Shown here: positions 14,159 through 24,100 of the stretch, one piece after another
Layout: the number at the start of each line of letters is the position of its first letter
Numbering within the stretch: position 1 is the first letter of the stretch
Assembly (NCBI RefSeq): GCF_004803715.2
Contig: NZ_CP039383.2
Coordinates: 2,356,001 to 2,420,000 of the forward strand
Direction: 5' to 3'
DNA from: Luteimonas yindakuii
Lineage (GTDB): Bacteria > Pseudomonadota > Gammaproteobacteria > Xanthomonadales > Xanthomonadaceae
DNA: 64,000 nucleotides
Notes under the pieces: model-generated
Told to the model about the DNA's origin: nothing
The model's input: the letters and a program-made list of their open reading frames with translations, nothing else
Databases searched by the model: none
Program-made: the position numbers and the translations under genes

Positions 14159-14234
14159 TGGCAGGGGCGGCAGGATTCGAACCTGCGTATGCCGGGATCA
14201 AAACCCGGTGCCTTAACCACTTGGCGACGCCCCT
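14159..14234 (-). tRNA. tRNA-Gln (TTG anticodon)
   Basis: A 76-nt cloverleaf with acceptor stem AGGGGCG/CGCCCCT, D arm GCCAAGTGGTTAAGGC, anticodon stem CCGGG/CCCGG around TTTTGAT (anticodon TTG), T-loop GGTTCGAATCC and an encoded CCA. It lies between ispE and prs, the conserved site of a tRNA-Gln gene in this group. Confidence 0.97.
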
Positions 14235-14312
14235 GTGGAACCGGGATGACCAGCCTCGCGGCTGATGGAAGGATCGGAACGGACCAACGGCGTCCTGGTC
14301 CCGACCCCGGAA

Positions 14313-15182
14313 TCACTGTTCGAGCACGTCCAGCAGCGGCGAGCGCGCCGCACCCGCCACCACCCACGCCTTGAGGCCTGCGGGCAGCGCGGCGAGCGCG
14401 GCTTCAGCGTCCTCGCGGCTGGCGAATTCGACGAAGCAACCGCTGCCGGTGCCGGTCAGCCGCGCGCGGCCGATCTGCGACAGCGCGACGAGCGCGGCAT
14501 CCACGGCCGGCTCGCGGCGACGCAGCACCGGCTCGAACACGTTGCCGAGCGAAGCACCCGAAGCGAAGTCCGGTATTGTCGCGGGCGCAGCATTTCGCGT
14601 CAATTCGGGGTCTCCGAACAGCGCCGCGGTCGGCACGGACACCCCCGGATCGACCAACAGGTACCAGGCCGGCGGCAGCTGGATCGGCGTCAGCCGCTCG
14701 CCCACGCCCTCCGCCCAGGCATTGTGGCCGTGGACGAACACCGGGACATCGGCACCCAGTTGCAGGCCAAGCGCGGCCAGGCGATCACGCGGCCAGCCCA
14801 GGCCCCACAGCCGGTTCAGCACCAGCAGTACGGTCGCCGCGTCGGATGAGCCGCCGCCGAATCCACCGCCTGCGGGTATCCGTTTTTCGACGTGGATATC
14901 CACGCCTTTGACGACGTTCGCGGATCTTTGCAGCAATTCTGCGGCGCGCAACAGCAGATCATCGCGCGCATCAAGACCCGGCAGGGTTTCGCCGGTGCGC
15001 TCCACCACGCCGTCGGCGCGGATGCGCAGGAACACCGTGTCGCCCCAGTCGAGCAGGCGGAACGCGGTCTGCAGCTCGTGGTAGCCGTCCGCACGCCTGC
15101 CGGTGATCCGCAGGAACAGGTTGAGCTTGGCCGGTGCCGGCCACGCGCTCCAGCCGGCATCGCGCCCACCGGTCGCCGTCAT
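14313..15182 (-). CDS. ispE: 4-diphosphocytidyl-2-C-methyl-D-erythritol kinase
   Basis: IspE (289 aa) is a GHMP-family kinase that phosphorylates CDP-methylerythritol in the MEP isoprenoid pathway. [21 protein letters not shown] near the N-terminus and the ATP-binding [21 protein letters not shown] loop (starting near residue 95) are diagnostic. The C-terminal [14 protein letters not shown] block is the third GHMP motif. I use the ATG at 15182 because it overlaps the lolB stop in an ATGA junction, and the encoded start [20 protein letters not shown] is sensible. The 4-nt overlap implies coupling with lolB. Confidence 0.96.
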   Translation of the reverse strand: MTATGGRDAGWSAWPAPAKLNLFLRITGRRADGYHELQTAFRLLDWGDTVFLRIRADGVVERTGETLPGLDARDDLLLRAAELLQRSANVVKGVDIHVEKRIPAGGGFGGGSSDAATVLLVLNRLWGLGWPRDRLAALGLQLGADVPVFVHGHNAWAEGVGERLTPIQLPPAWYLLVDPGVSVPTAALFGDPELTRNAAPATIPDFASGASLGNVFEPVLRRREPAVDAALVALSQIGRARLTGTGSGCFVEFASREDAEAALAALPAGLKAWVVAGAARSPLLDVLEQ

Positions 15183-15847
15183 TGCGGCTCGGGCGCGTCG
15201 CCCAGCTGCCAGGCATCCACGATCAGGCGTACGCGCGCGTCGTCGCGCCGCGCATCGACCCGCGCAGGCAGGCCGCCGTCGACCCCGGCCACGTCGGACT
15301 GCCAGCCGAGATAGTCGATGGTCCAGCCGTCCTGGTGCAGGCGCAGCAGTTGGCCATTGGCGTCGTATTCGACCGCGGCGACACCGAAGCGGGCGGGATC
15401 GGCACGCATGCCCGCGGCCCAGTCCGCCAGCGCACCGACCGGAATTTCCAGCCCGGTCGCATCCCGCACCAGCAGCGCGGCATCGGCCCCTTCGCGCGGC
15501 CCGCCGTCGAGGCCGTCGATACGTGCACCGCCGTCGGCACCGCTCTCCAGGCTCCAGCTCTGCCGCGTCACCGGGGCGCTCAGGGTGACGCGATAGTCGC
15601 CACCCTGCTGGCGCCATTCGATACGCCCATTGCCGCCCTCGCGGCCCTTGGCCAGCGCGACGCGGCCGCTGAAGGCGATCGCCGGCTGCGCCCGCAGCGC
15701 CTGTTCGCGGGTTGCCAACCGCGACTGCGCGGCGTCCAGCTCGGCGCCTTCGAGCACCGCGGCCGCGGGCGCGGCGACCTGCCGCGTCGTGGCGCAGCCG
15801 GCCAGCACCAGCAGCATCAGTGCCATGGCGACGAAGCGCGCGCTCAC
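15179..15847 (-). CDS. lolB: Outer-membrane lipoprotein insertion factor LolB
   Basis: LolB (222 aa) is the outer-membrane lipoprotein that receives lipoproteins from LolA and inserts them. A GTG start at 15847, overlapping the upstream stop as GTGA, gives a signal peptide [18 protein letters not shown] with lipobox LAGC. The mature part contains [24 protein letters not shown] and the [15 protein letters not shown] strand typical of the family, plus [11 protein letters not shown] near the C-terminus. The placement before ispE is conserved in gammaproteobacteria and supports the call despite low family sequence identity. Confidence 0.92.
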   Translation of the reverse strand: MSARFVAMALMLLVLAGCATTRQVAAPAAAVLEGAELDAAQSRLATREQALRAQPAIAFSGRVALAKGREGGNGRIEWRQQGGDYRVTLSAPVTRQSWSLESGADGGARIDGLDGGPREGADAALLVRDATGLEIPVGALADWAAGMRADPARFGVAAVEYDANGQLLRLHQDGWTIDYLGWQSDVAGVDGGLPARVDARRDDARVRLIVDAWQLGDAPEPQ

Positions 15848-17520
15848 GGTTCGGCCCCGGTGGACTCGAGCGCGCGGCGCAGCGAGCGGTTGTCGGGATC
15901 GAGTTCTTTCGCCTTGCGGAAGTATTCGCGCGCCTCGTCCTGGCGCCCCATCTCCCACAGCACCTGGGCGACGTGGGCGGCGACCTCCGGATCCCTCATC
16001 AGGGTCCACGCGCGGCGCAGCTCCACCAGCGCTTCGGCGTTGCGACCGAGGCGGTGCAGCACCCAGCCGTAGCTGTCGACGATCGCGGCATTGTCGGGTT
16101 CCGCCACGCGGGCGCGGTCGATCAGCTCCAGCGCCTCGCGGTAGCGGTCGGTGCGGTCGGCCAGGGTGTAGCCGAGTGCGTTGAGCGCGGCGACGTTTTC
16201 CGGCTCCATCACCAGGATGCGGCGCAGGTCGGCCTCGGCCCGCGGGATGTCGTCGCGGCGTTCCCACATCAGGGCGCGCGAATACAGCAGCGCGCCATCG
16301 TCGGGATGTGCGCCCAGTCCGCGCGCATAGGCGTCGGCCTCGGCGTCCAGGCGGTCATCGGCCTTGTGCAGCTCGGCCTCGAGCAGATAGGCGTCGCGAC
16401 GCAGCTCGTCGTCCACCGCGGCATCCCCCTGCAGCGCGCGCAGCGCGGCGAAGGCATCGTCGTGGCGGCCGAGGTCGTGCAGCACCTTCGCGGTGCGCAG
16501 CCGCGCCACCCGCCGCGGTTCACCGCCGGGCACGCTGGCGTACCACTCCAGTGCGTCCTCGTGGCGCTCCAGGTATTCGGCGATCTGCCCCAGCATCAGG
16601 CGCCAGCCGGGGTCCGGCGACGCCGCCTGTTCGCGCAGTTCGGCGTACAGGGCTCCCAGCGCTTCGCGGTCCTCGGCCTTGACCAGCAGCGACGCCCGCA
16701 GGCCGTAGCTGCGCGTGTCCTGCGGGCCGATCGCCATCACCCGCGCCGATTCCGCCGGCGCGCCCAGGGCGTCGTACTCGGCGGCGATCGCCAATCGCAG
16801 TTCCGGCGACAGGCGCGCCTGGTCCTCCACCCGTGCCAGCGCCTCGCGCGCTCCTTCGAGATCGCCATCCGTGCGCAGCTTGGATGCGCGCAGCAGCGCC
16901 ACCCTGGGCTCGTCAGGGAAGCGCTGCATGACTTCGGCGAGGATGCGCGCGGAAATGTCGCCGCCCAGCTGCTGCGACAGCCCGCCGAACGCGAGCCAGG
17001 CCTGCAGGTCGTCGGGAATCGCCCCCGCGTCCACCAGGCGCCGGACCAGCCGCGCCGCGCCTTCGGGTTCACGATGGCCGGCACTGATCGCGGCCAGCGC
17101 GTGGCGCCACCCGGCGGGATCCGGGTCGGCCAGCAGGGCCACGAGCTGGCGGCGGGCGACGCGCTCGCGCCCGGTGCGCAGCAGCCAGGTCGCCTCGATG
17201 CCGCGCATCGCCAGCGTCGATGGCCCACTCCGCTTCCACAGCGCCAGTGCCTCGCCAGCGCGCTCGTCATCGTTGGCCAGCAGCGCGATGCGGGTCGCGC
17301 GCTCGGACAGCGCCGGATCGTCGGGCGCGGCGCGGGCGGCACGCAGATAGGCGTCGGCGGCCTCGTCGAGACGGCCGGCCTGGAGTGCGAACTCGGCCGC
17401 CATGGTGGCGCCGAGCAGTTCGCCCGGCGCCGGCTCACGCGCGGCGGCCGGGCCCGCTGCCAGCGCAAAAGCGACGACCAGGGCGGCGGGGCGCAGGGCT
17501 GAACGGGACCAGTCAGGCAT
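15844..17520 (-). CDS. Periplasmic/secreted TPR-repeat protein
   Basis: A 558-aa protein with an N-terminal signal peptide (about residues 10-27, ending AAGPAAA) and tetratricopeptide-like repeats along its length. The best TPR units are at the C-terminus, for example [44 protein letters not shown] and then [18 protein letters not shown]. It is the first gene of the lolB-ispE run (GTGA overlap) and divergent from hemA. A TPR protein precedes lolB in many Xanthomonadaceae and Pseudomonas; by position it may assist envelope assembly, but the sequence only shows a repeat scaffold for protein-protein contact. Confidence 0.85.
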   Translation of the reverse strand: MPDWSRSALRPAALVVAFALAAGPAAAREPAPGELLGATMAAEFALQAGRLDEAADAYLRAARAAPDDPALSERATRIALLANDDERAGEALALWKRSGPSTLAMRGIEATWLLRTGRERVARRQLVALLADPDPAGWRHALAAISAGHREPEGAARLVRRLVDAGAIPDDLQAWLAFGGLSQQLGGDISARILAEVMQRFPDEPRVALLRASKLRTDGDLEGAREALARVEDQARLSPELRLAIAAEYDALGAPAESARVMAIGPQDTRSYGLRASLLVKAEDREALGALYAELREQAASPDPGWRLMLGQIAEYLERHEDALEWYASVPGGEPRRVARLRTAKVLHDLGRHDDAFAALRALQGDAAVDDELRRDAYLLEAELHKADDRLDAEADAYARGLGAHPDDGALLYSRALMWERRDDIPRAEADLRRILVMEPENVAALNALGYTLADRTDRYREALELIDRARVAEPDNAAIVDSYGWVLHRLGRNAEALVELRRAWTLMRDPEVAAHVAQVLWEMGRQDEAREYFRKAKELDPDNRSLRRALESTGAEP

Positions 17521-17598
17521 TGGCGGCGTGGTGACCGTAAAATACGGTGTTCGCCAGCAAGCTTATCGCAAGCCCCTGAACGCGCGGTCCCTGTTTCC

Positions 17599-18897
17599 AT
17601 GAGTCTTCTCGCCCTCGGCATCAACCACCAGAGCGCGCCGGTTGCCCTGCGCGAACGGGTGGCGTTTGCCGATCACGTGCTGCCGGAAACGCTGCGATCG
17701 CTGCGCGCGTTGCCGCAGGTGCGGGAGGCCGCGCTGCTGTCCACCTGCAACCGCACCGAGCTGTATGCGGTGGCCGATGACGGCGGCCATGCGCTGGCGC
17801 AATGGCTGACGCTGCGACCCGACGCCGATCTCAGCGCCTACCTCTATGTCCACCAGGGCGGCGACGCCGCGCGGCACCTGTTCCGCGTCGCGACGGGGCT
17901 GGATTCACTGGTGCTGGGCGAGCCGCAGATCCTCGGCCAGGTGAAGCAGGCCTGGGCCGCCGCCCGCGAGGCGGGCACGCTCGGCAGCGAACTCGACCGG
18001 CTGTTCCAGCATGCGTTCGTGACCGCCAAGCGCGCGCGCAGCGAGACCCGCATCGGCAACAGCCCGGTCTCGGTGGCATCGCTGGCGGTGCGGTTGGCGC
18101 AGGAATCGTTCACCCGCCTGCCGGAATCGACCGTGCTGCTGATCGGCGCCGGCGAAACCATCGAACTCGCGGCCCGCCATCTCGTGCAGGCCAACGTGCA
18201 GCGCCTGCTGGTGGCCAACCGCACCCTCGCCCATGCGCAGGCGCTGGCCTCGCGCCACGGTGGCGTGGCGCTGCCACTGGAGGAACTGGATCGCCACCTG
18301 TCGCAGGCCGACCTGGTGTTCTCCGCCACCGCCAGCCGCGAGCCGATCCTGCACCGTGCCCAGGTCGACGCCGCCCTGCGTGCGCGCCGGCACAAGCCGA
18401 TGCTGCTGATGGACCTGGCCGTGCCGCGCGACATCGCGCCCGACGTGGCCGAACTCAAGGACGCCTACCTCTACACCGTCGACGACCTCGAGCGCGCGGT
18501 GGAGGACAACCGTCGCAACCGCCGCGAGGCGGCCGACGCCGCCGAGGCGATCATCGACCTGCAGGTCACGCGCTACCACGAGGTGCTGGCCGCCAGCGCG
18601 TTCAATGCGCCGCTGCGGCTGCTGCGCGAACACGGCGAGCAGGCGCGCAGCGAAGCGCTGGCCCGCGCGCGCCAGCAGCTCGCCGCCGGCAGGGATCCGG
18701 AAGCGGTGCTGGAGCACCTGGCCCACAGCCTCACCAACCGCCTGCTGCACCTGCCCACCGCCGCGGTGCGCGAGACCGCGGCCAGCGGCAATCCCGAACT
18801 CGCACGCGCGATCGAACGCGCACTGCGCCCGGCGGATCCGTCCGCCACTGTCCCCGACTCCATAGCCGATGCTGCCGACCCTGCGCCGCAAGCTTGA
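17599..18897 (+). CDS. hemA: Glutamyl-tRNA reductase
   Basis: HemA (432 aa) reduces Glu-tRNA to glutamate-1-semialdehyde, the first committed step of C5 tetrapyrrole synthesis. The catalytic Cys50 is in [12 protein letters not shown], the substrate-binding region in [20 protein letters not shown], and the NADPH domain in [17 protein letters not shown]. The C-terminal dimerisation helices run from about residue 315. It is transcribed divergently from the TPR-lolB operon across a 78-bp gap. That gap contains a TAAAAT box (17538-17543) within a CCGTA-AAA-TACGG palindrome. Confidence 0.97.
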   Translation: MSLLALGINHQSAPVALRERVAFADHVLPETLRSLRALPQVREAALLSTCNRTELYAVADDGGHALAQWLTLRPDADLSAYLYVHQGGDAARHLFRVATGLDSLVLGEPQILGQVKQAWAAAREAGTLGSELDRLFQHAFVTAKRARSETRIGNSPVSVASLAVRLAQESFTRLPESTVLLIGAGETIELAARHLVQANVQRLLVANRTLAHAQALASRHGGVALPLEELDRHLSQADLVFSATASREPILHRAQVDAALRARRHKPMLLMDLAVPRDIAPDVAELKDAYLYTVDDLERAVEDNRRNRREAADAAEAIIDLQVTRYHEVLAASAFNAPLRLLREHGEQARSEALARARQQLAAGRDPEAVLEHLAHSLTNRLLHLPTAAVRETAASGNPELARAIERALRPADPSATVPDSIADAADPAPQA

Positions 18898-19954
18898 GGC
18901 GCTGGCCGAGCGACGCGAGGAACTGGAACGGCTGCTGGCCGATCCCGGCATCGCGGGCGACCCGCAACGCTTCCGCGCCCTCTCGCGCGAGTTCTCGCAG
19001 CTCGAACCACTGTCCACCGCGCTCGCCGCCGAACAGCAGGCGCGTGCCGACCTCGACGGCGCGCTGGCGCTACGCGACGACCCCGAGCTTTCTGCGCTGG
19101 CCGACGAGGAGATCGCCGCCAGCCAGGCGCGGCTGGATGCGCTCGATGCCGAACTCATGGCGCTGCTGGTGCCGCGCGATGCACGCGACGAGGGCGGCCT
19201 GTACCTGGAGATCCGCGCCGGCACCGGTGGCGACGAGGCGGCGATCTTCGCCGGCGACCTGTTCCGCATGTACACGCGCTACGCCGAGCGCCAGGGCTGG
19301 CGTGTCGAGGTGGAGTCGGCAAGCCCGGGCGAACACGGCGGTTTCCGCGAGGTGGTCGCCCGCGTCGAGGGCGCAGGCGCGTATGCGCGGCTGAAGTTCG
19401 AATCCGGCACCCACCGCGTGCAGCGCGTGCCGGAGACCGAATCGCAGGGCCGCATCCATACCTCCGCGGCGACGGTGGCGATCATCCCGGTGGAAGAGGA
19501 CGGCGAGCCGATCGAACTCAACCCCGCCGACCTCAAGGTCGACACCTTCCGCTCCTCGGGCGCCGGCGGCCAGCACGTCAACAAGACCGATTCCGCCATC
19601 CGCATCACCCACGTGCCCAGTGGGCTGGTGGTGGAGTCGCAGACCGAGCGCAGCCAGCACGCCAACCGCGACAAGGCCATGAAGCGCCTGCGCGCGATGC
19701 TGGCCGAGGCCGAGGCGGCACGGCGTGCGGCGGCCACCGCGGCCAGCCGCAAGCTGCAGGTCGGCAGCGGCGACCGCAGCCAGCGCATCCGCACCTACAA
19801 CTATCCGCAGGGGCGGATCACCGACCACCGGGTCGAAGGGCTCACCCTGTACGACCTGCCCAACGTGCTCGAGGGCGCGCTCGAGCCGCTGGTGGATCGC
19901 CTGCTGCAGGAACACCAGACCGAGGAGCTGGCGCGGCTGGCCGACGCTGGCTGA
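18869..19954 (+). CDS. prfA: Peptide chain release factor 1
   Basis: RF1 (361 aa) reads UAG and UAA stop codons. The GGQ catalytic motif is in [20 protein letters not shown]. The codon-recognition tripeptide region reads [19 protein letters not shown], where PET stands at the PxT position of RF1 rather than the SPF of RF2. The length matches RF1. Its ATG lies 29 bp inside the end of hemA in another frame, so translation is probably coupled. The usual third member, prmC (the RF methyltransferase), is not next to it; it is at 49608-50498. Confidence 0.97.
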   Translation: MLPTLRRKLEALAERREELERLLADPGIAGDPQRFRALSREFSQLEPLSTALAAEQQARADLDGALALRDDPELSALADEEIAASQARLDALDAELMALLVPRDARDEGGLYLEIRAGTGGDEAAIFAGDLFRMYTRYAERQGWRVEVESASPGEHGGFREVVARVEGAGAYARLKFESGTHRVQRVPETESQGRIHTSAATVAIIPVEEDGEPIELNPADLKVDTFRSSGAGGQHVNKTDSAIRITHVPSGLVVESQTERSQHANRDKAMKRLRAMLAEAEAARRAAATAASRKLQVGSGDRSQRIRTYNYPQGRITDHRVEGLTLYDLPNVLEGALEPLVDRLLQEHQTEELARLADAG

Positions 19955-20116
19955 CGCTGTCGCGCGGGCGTGCGCGCGATGTGTCTGAAGCAGGAGTCGC
20001 ACGTCGCCACGGGAGCGTGTGTTCGCGCACGCCTTGCGGTGCAGTGCGCGGATGCAGCGCCGCTGCCTGGCCGCGGCCTGGGTCCTCGGGTGACAGGCCA
20101 GCCGCGACACGCGAGC

Positions 20117-21877
20117 ATGGCCGGCCCTTCCGGATCCGCGCCGCCAATGGCCCAGCAACGCCCCGACCCGCGCATCGAAGCCCGCCTCGCCGTGCAGCGC
20201 GCACCCGACGACGCGATGGCGTGGATCCTGCTGTCCGATGTCGAGCTTGGTGCCGGCGATGCCCGCAACGGGGCGGGCGCGGCACAGCGCGCGTTGCAGC
20301 TGGCGCCCGGCCACCCGGAAGCGCTGGCGCGACTCGGTCGCGGATTGTGGATGCTCGGCCGCCATCGCGAGGCGGCGCAGGCGCTGCGCGCCGCCGCGCA
20401 GAACGCGCCCGGCCACGCCGGGATCGCGGTCTGGCTCGGCCACGCGCTGGAGGACGCCGGCGAGGCGGAAGCCGCCAACGAGGCCTATGCACGCGCGCAC
20501 GCACTGGCACCGGAACACCCGCAGATCGCCGCCTACCTGCTGGCCTGGCGGCGCCGCCTGTGCGACTGGCGCGGTATCGATGCGCTGTCGCGGCAGGTAC
20601 GCACCGCGGTGGCCGCAGGCGATGCAGCGATCGAGCCGTTCGCCTTCCTCAGCGAGGACGCCGATGCCGCCGAACAACTCGCCTGCGCGAGGTTGCGCGC
20701 GGAGGCGGTGGCCGCGCACATCCCGCGCCTGCCACCCGCGCCGGTACGCAGCGACGCCAGGCTGCGCGTCGGCTTCATGTCGAACGGCTTCGGCGCGCAT
20801 CCGACCGGCCTGCTGACTGCAGCGTTCTTCGAGGCGCTGCGTGCGCATGACCGCGTGGACATCCACCTGTTCGCGCTCAATGCCGATGACGGCAGCATCA
20901 TCCGCCGCCGGCTGCAGGCCTCGGCGCATGCACTGCACGACGTCGCCGACCGCCCGCACGCGGAGATCGCCGGGCGTATCCGCGACGCCGACCTCGACGT
21001 GCTGTTCGACCTGCGCGGCTGGGGCGGTGGCGGGCGGCCGGAAGTGCTGGCGATGCGCCCGGCGCCGCTGCAGGTCAACTGGCTCGCCTACCCCGGCACC
21101 AGCGGTGCGCCCTGGATCGACTACGTGCTGGCCGACCGCGTCGTATTGCCCGCGGAGCTTGCCATCCACTCCGAGCAGCCGGCGTGGCTGCCGCGCTGCT
21201 TCCAGCCCTCGGACACGCGGCGCGAGGTGCCGCCGGCCCCGTCACGTGCCGGATGCGGACTGCCGGAGACCGGCATCGTGTTCTGCTGTTTCAACAACAG
21301 CTACAAGCTCAATCCCGCATCGTTCGCGCGGCTGATGGCGGTGCTGCGCCAGGTGCCGGGCAGCGTGCTGTGGCTGCTCTCGGGCCCCGGCGAGGCCGAC
21401 CGCCGCCTGCGCGAGGCCGCCGAGGCCGACGGCATCGATCCGGACCGGCTGGTGTTCATGCCCAAGCAGCCGCAGGCCACCTACCTCGCCCGCCTGCAAC
21501 TGGCCGACCTGTTCCTCGACTGCAATCCCTACAACGCGCACACCACCGCGTCGGATGCGCTGTGGGCGGGCTGCCCGGTGCTGACCCGGCCGGGCGCCAC
21601 ATTCGCCGCGCGCGTGGCGGCCAGCCTTAACCACCATCTCGGCATGGATGAGCTCAACGTCGATGACGATGCGGCCTTCGTCGCGCTGGCCACTGCGCTC
21701 GGCAACGACCCGCCGCGCCTGGCTGCACTGCGCCACCGCGTGGCGACCCTGCGTGAGCGCTCCGGCCTGTTCGACATGGGCGGCTTTGCGACCGACTTCG
21801 CAGGCATCGTGACGGCGATGGTCGAGCGCCAGCGGCGTGGCGATCCGCCGGCTCCGCTGTCGCTCGCTGCCGGCTGA
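20117..21877 (+). CDS. TPR and GT41 (O-GlcNAc transferase-like) glycosyltransferase
   Basis: The N-terminal third (from RIEARLAVQRAPDDAMAWIL, about residues 17-160) is a set of TPR repeats. The C-terminal part has the GT41 motifs: MSNGFGAHPTG, VNWLAYPGTSGAPWIDYVLA, FCCFNNSYKLNPA, and the UDP-sugar-binding DCNPYNAHTTASDALWAGCPVL followed by TRPG. This layout matches bacterial OGT homologues, including the structurally known Xanthomonas protein. The family transfers a sugar from a UDP donor to Ser/Thr of proteins; the substrate here is unknown. Starts at 20117 and 20150 are both possible (586 or 575 aa); neither has a strong ribosome-binding site. It stands alone between prfA and moaB. Confidence 0.85.
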   Translation: MAGPSGSAPPMAQQRPDPRIEARLAVQRAPDDAMAWILLSDVELGAGDARNGAGAAQRALQLAPGHPEALARLGRGLWMLGRHREAAQALRAAAQNAPGHAGIAVWLGHALEDAGEAEAANEAYARAHALAPEHPQIAAYLLAWRRRLCDWRGIDALSRQVRTAVAAGDAAIEPFAFLSEDADAAEQLACARLRAEAVAAHIPRLPPAPVRSDARLRVGFMSNGFGAHPTGLLTAAFFEALRAHDRVDIHLFALNADDGSIIRRRLQASAHALHDVADRPHAEIAGRIRDADLDVLFDLRGWGGGGRPEVLAMRPAPLQVNWLAYPGTSGAPWIDYVLADRVVLPAELAIHSEQPAWLPRCFQPSDTRREVPPAPSRAGCGLPETGIVFCCFNNSYKLNPASFARLMAVLRQVPGSVLWLLSGPGEADRRLREAAEADGIDPDRLVFMPKQPQATYLARLQLADLFLDCNPYNAHTTASDALWAGCPVLTRPGATFAARVAASLNHHLGMDELNVDDDAAFVALATALGNDPPRLAALRHRVATLRERSGLFDMGGFATDFAGIVTAMVERQRRGDPPAPLSLAAG

Positions 21878-21991
21878 AGCCCACCGCGCACGGCGCGCGT
21901 GCGCAACCGACCCTGATGCACGCCCTCACGTGCAGGCACATTCCGGCGATGGCCGCTTCCGTGCTCACACCCGCATGGCTACCCTGCGCGC

Positions 21992-22510
21992 ATGAGTGCA
22001 TCCGACGGATTCATCCCGCTGTCGATCTGCGTGCTGACGGTCTCCGACAGCCGCACGCCGACCGACGACCGTTCCGGGGATTACCTCGCCGGGGCGATCG
22101 CAGCCGCCGGCCATCGCCTCGCCGCACGTGAACTGTTGCCCGACGATCGCTACCGGTTGCGTGCGACGGTGTCGCAATGGATTGCCGATGCGGATATCGA
22201 TGGCGTGCTGGTAACCGGCGGCACCGGGTTTACCGGTCGCGACTCCACCCCCGAAGCGTTGCTGCCGCTGCTCGACAAGCAGATGCCCGGCTTCGGCGAA
22301 CTGTTCCGCGCGATCAGCTTCGACGAGATCGGCACCGCGTCACTGCAGTCGCGCGCCTTCGCCGGGCTCGCCAACGGCACTTTCGTGTTCTGCCTGCCCG
22401 GCTCCACCTCGGCCTGCCGCACCGCGTGGGAGCGGATCATCCGCGACCAGCTGGATGCGCGCACGCGACCCTGCAGCCTAGCGACCCTGCGCCCGCGCCT
22501 GCGCGAGTGA
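21992..22510 (+). CDS. moaB: Molybdenum cofactor biosynthesis protein MoaB/Mog family
   Basis: A 172-aa single-domain protein of the MoaB/MogA family, which adenylates molybdopterin before metal insertion. The family signature is VLVTGGTGFTGRDSTPEALL, and the C-terminal LANGTFVFCLPGSTSACRTAWERII matches the molybdopterin-binding loop. The size fits MoaB better than MogA (about 195 aa). No other Moco genes are nearby. It is 10 bp upstream of ppk2 on the same strand, so co-transcription is likely but the functional link is unclear. Confidence 0.92.
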   Translation: MSASDGFIPLSICVLTVSDSRTPTDDRSGDYLAGAIAAAGHRLAARELLPDDRYRLRATVSQWIADADIDGVLVTGGTGFTGRDSTPEALLPLLDKQMPGFGELFRAISFDEIGTASLQSRAFAGLANGTFVFCLPGSTSACRTAWERIIRDQLDARTRPCSLATLRPRLRE

Positions 22511-22520
22511 CGGAGCCCGT

Positions 22521-23303
22521 ATGAAGAAGCTGAAGCGCAAGGCCTACGACGCCGCCCTCGAGCCGATGCAGGTGGAGCTGGTCGACATGGCGCGCTGGGC
22601 GAAGGAATGCGGGCAGCGCGTACTGGTGATCTTCGAAGGTCGCGACACGGCGGGCAAGGGTGGCGTGATCAAGGCGATCGCGCAGCACCTCAACCCGCGC
22701 CAGTGCCATGTGGTCGCCCTGCCCGCGCCCAGCGATCGCGAACGCACGCAGTGGTATTTCCAGCGCTACGTGCCGCACCTGCCCGCCGCCGGCGAGATCG
22801 TGCTGTTCGACCGCAGCTGGTACAACCGCGCCGGCGTCGAACGGGTCATGGGCTACGCCAGCGACGCCGAGGTGGCGCGGTTCCTCGAGCAGGCGCCGGC
22901 ATTCGAGAAGATGCTTACCGACGATGGCGTGCTGCTGTTCAAGTACTGGCTGGGCTGCGACCAGGCCGAACAGGAACGCCGCTTCGCCGAACGTCTGCAC
23001 GATCCGCTCAAACGCTGGAAGCTCTCGCCGATCGATGTCGAGGCGCGCCTGCGTTACGACGACTACACGCGCGCCCGCGAAGCGATGCTGCGCGCCACGC
23101 ATACCGGCCATGCCCCCTGGACCATGGTGGACTTCAACGACCAGCGCCGTGGGCGGCTGACCCTGATCCGCGACCTGCTCGACCGCATGCCCGACATCCA
23201 CGTCGCCCCGGGGGCACTGGAATTCCCACCGCTTGCAGGCCCCCACCGATCGGAGTGCTACGACACCGTGGCGCCGCTGCCCCAGTTCAACGCCGAAGGC
23301 TGA
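22521..23303 (+). CDS. ppk2: Polyphosphate kinase 2 family protein
   Basis: A PPK2-family kinase (260 aa) that uses inorganic polyphosphate to phosphorylate nucleotides, or the reverse. Walker A is seen in VIFEGRDTAGKGGVIKAI, Walker B in EIVLFDRSWYNRAGVERVMG, and the lid region in WLGCDQAEQERRFAERLHDPLKRWKLSPID. The length and single domain place it in the short class, which includes NDP and NMP kinases. The exact subclass cannot be set by eye. It follows moaB by 10 bp and ends at a hairpin shared with the convergent porin gene. Confidence 0.92.
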   Translation: MKKLKRKAYDAALEPMQVELVDMARWAKECGQRVLVIFEGRDTAGKGGVIKAIAQHLNPRQCHVVALPAPSDRERTQWYFQRYVPHLPAAGEIVLFDRSWYNRAGVERVMGYASDAEVARFLEQAPAFEKMLTDDGVLLFKYWLGCDQAEQERRFAERLHDPLKRWKLSPIDVEARLRYDDYTRAREAMLRATHTGHAPWTMVDFNDQRRGRLTLIRDLLDRMPDIHVAPGALEFPPLAGPHRSECYDTVAPLPQFNAEG

Positions 23304-23324
23304 GTCCGGCTTCCGGAAACAGGA

Positions 23325-23345
23325 ACGGCCGCACGCGGCGGCCGT
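23325..23345. terminator. Hairpin between convergent ppk2 and barrel-protein genes
   Basis: ACGGCCGC pairs perfectly with GCGGCCGT across a 5-nt loop, midway between the two stop codons. Its palindromic nature would serve both directions. No U-tract is present on either strand, so Rho-independent strength is uncertain. Confidence 0.45.
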
Positions 23346-23366
23346 CCCGCGGACGCAGCGCGGTGC

Positions 23367-23900
23367 TCAGAAGCGGTATTCGACGCTTCCGGTCAGCGTT
23401 TCCAGCTTCACCCGCACGTCGCCCACCTTGGGTTCCTGGTAGTCGTAACGCACGCCCAGGCCGAAGTTCGGGCTGTAGTCGAAGCCCAGACCGACGCCGA
23501 CATAGGGATTGGTATCGGTGTCGTCCCACGAGTCAACGCCACGCAGCGTCTCCTCGACGCGGTTGTGCGCGATGCCCGCACGACCACTGACGTAGAAGCC
23601 GGTGTAGGCCTCGGCGCCGAAGTTGGCCTTGCCGAACACGCCGACGCCGATGCCGTCCACCTCGGTGCGCCACGGGCCGCTGGTGTCGGCGCCATAACGG
23701 GTGACGAAGCCCTCGATGCCGAACTGCGGGCGGAAGTAGTAGCCACCGCGCAGGCCGGCAGCGGTGTCGTTGTCCTTGGCGCCCTCGACCGACAGGTCGC
23801 TGCGACCGGCTTCAATCGCCAGAAAACCGGTGCCGGGTCCGGCGATGGCTGGTGCGGCGGCAACAGTGACCGCAGTGGCGAGAAGCAATTCCCTGATCAT
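23367..23900 (-). CDS. Outer-membrane beta-barrel (porin-family) protein
   Basis: A 177-aa protein with a cleavable signal peptide (MIRELLLATAVTVAAAPAIA, cleavage near residue 20) followed by alternating amphipathic strands. Examples are GLRGGYYFRPQFGIEGFVTR, GFYVSGRAGIAHNRVEET and GLGFDYSPNFGLGVRYDYQE. It ends in a C-terminal VEYRF, the terminal-aromatic signal recognised by the BAM machinery. These features fit an eight-stranded OmpA/OmpW-like barrel. The start at 23900 is chosen because upstream in-frame codons do not encode a signal peptide. The specific function is unknown. Confidence 0.85.
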   Translation of the reverse strand: MIRELLLATAVTVAAAPAIAGPGTGFLAIEAGRSDLSVEGAKDNDTAAGLRGGYYFRPQFGIEGFVTRYGADTSGPWRTEVDGIGVGVFGKANFGAEAYTGFYVSGRAGIAHNRVEETLRGVDSWDDTDTNPYVGVGLGFDYSPNFGLGVRYDYQEPKVGDVRVKLETLTGSVEYRF

Positions 23901-24100
23901 GCTGAAACTCCTGTTTTCCTGTGATGGTCCACACCGCGCAGCATGCGCGGCGGCGCATTCTCGATGCGCACCCGCCATCCGTCAATTTTTCGTTAAGCGC
24001 AGGGCGGGTCACATTCCGCATCGTTGGTCCAACCGCCCGTCCCGGCGCCGGCACATGCCGCGGACTACAGTGAAGGCCAGCCTCCATGTGGAGTTCCACC

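Noticed and set aside
17520..17543. TTGGCG...TAAAAT as a hemA promoter
   Set aside because: The spacer is only 12 bp, too short for a sigma-70 promoter; the TAAAAT box alone may still be a -10 element.
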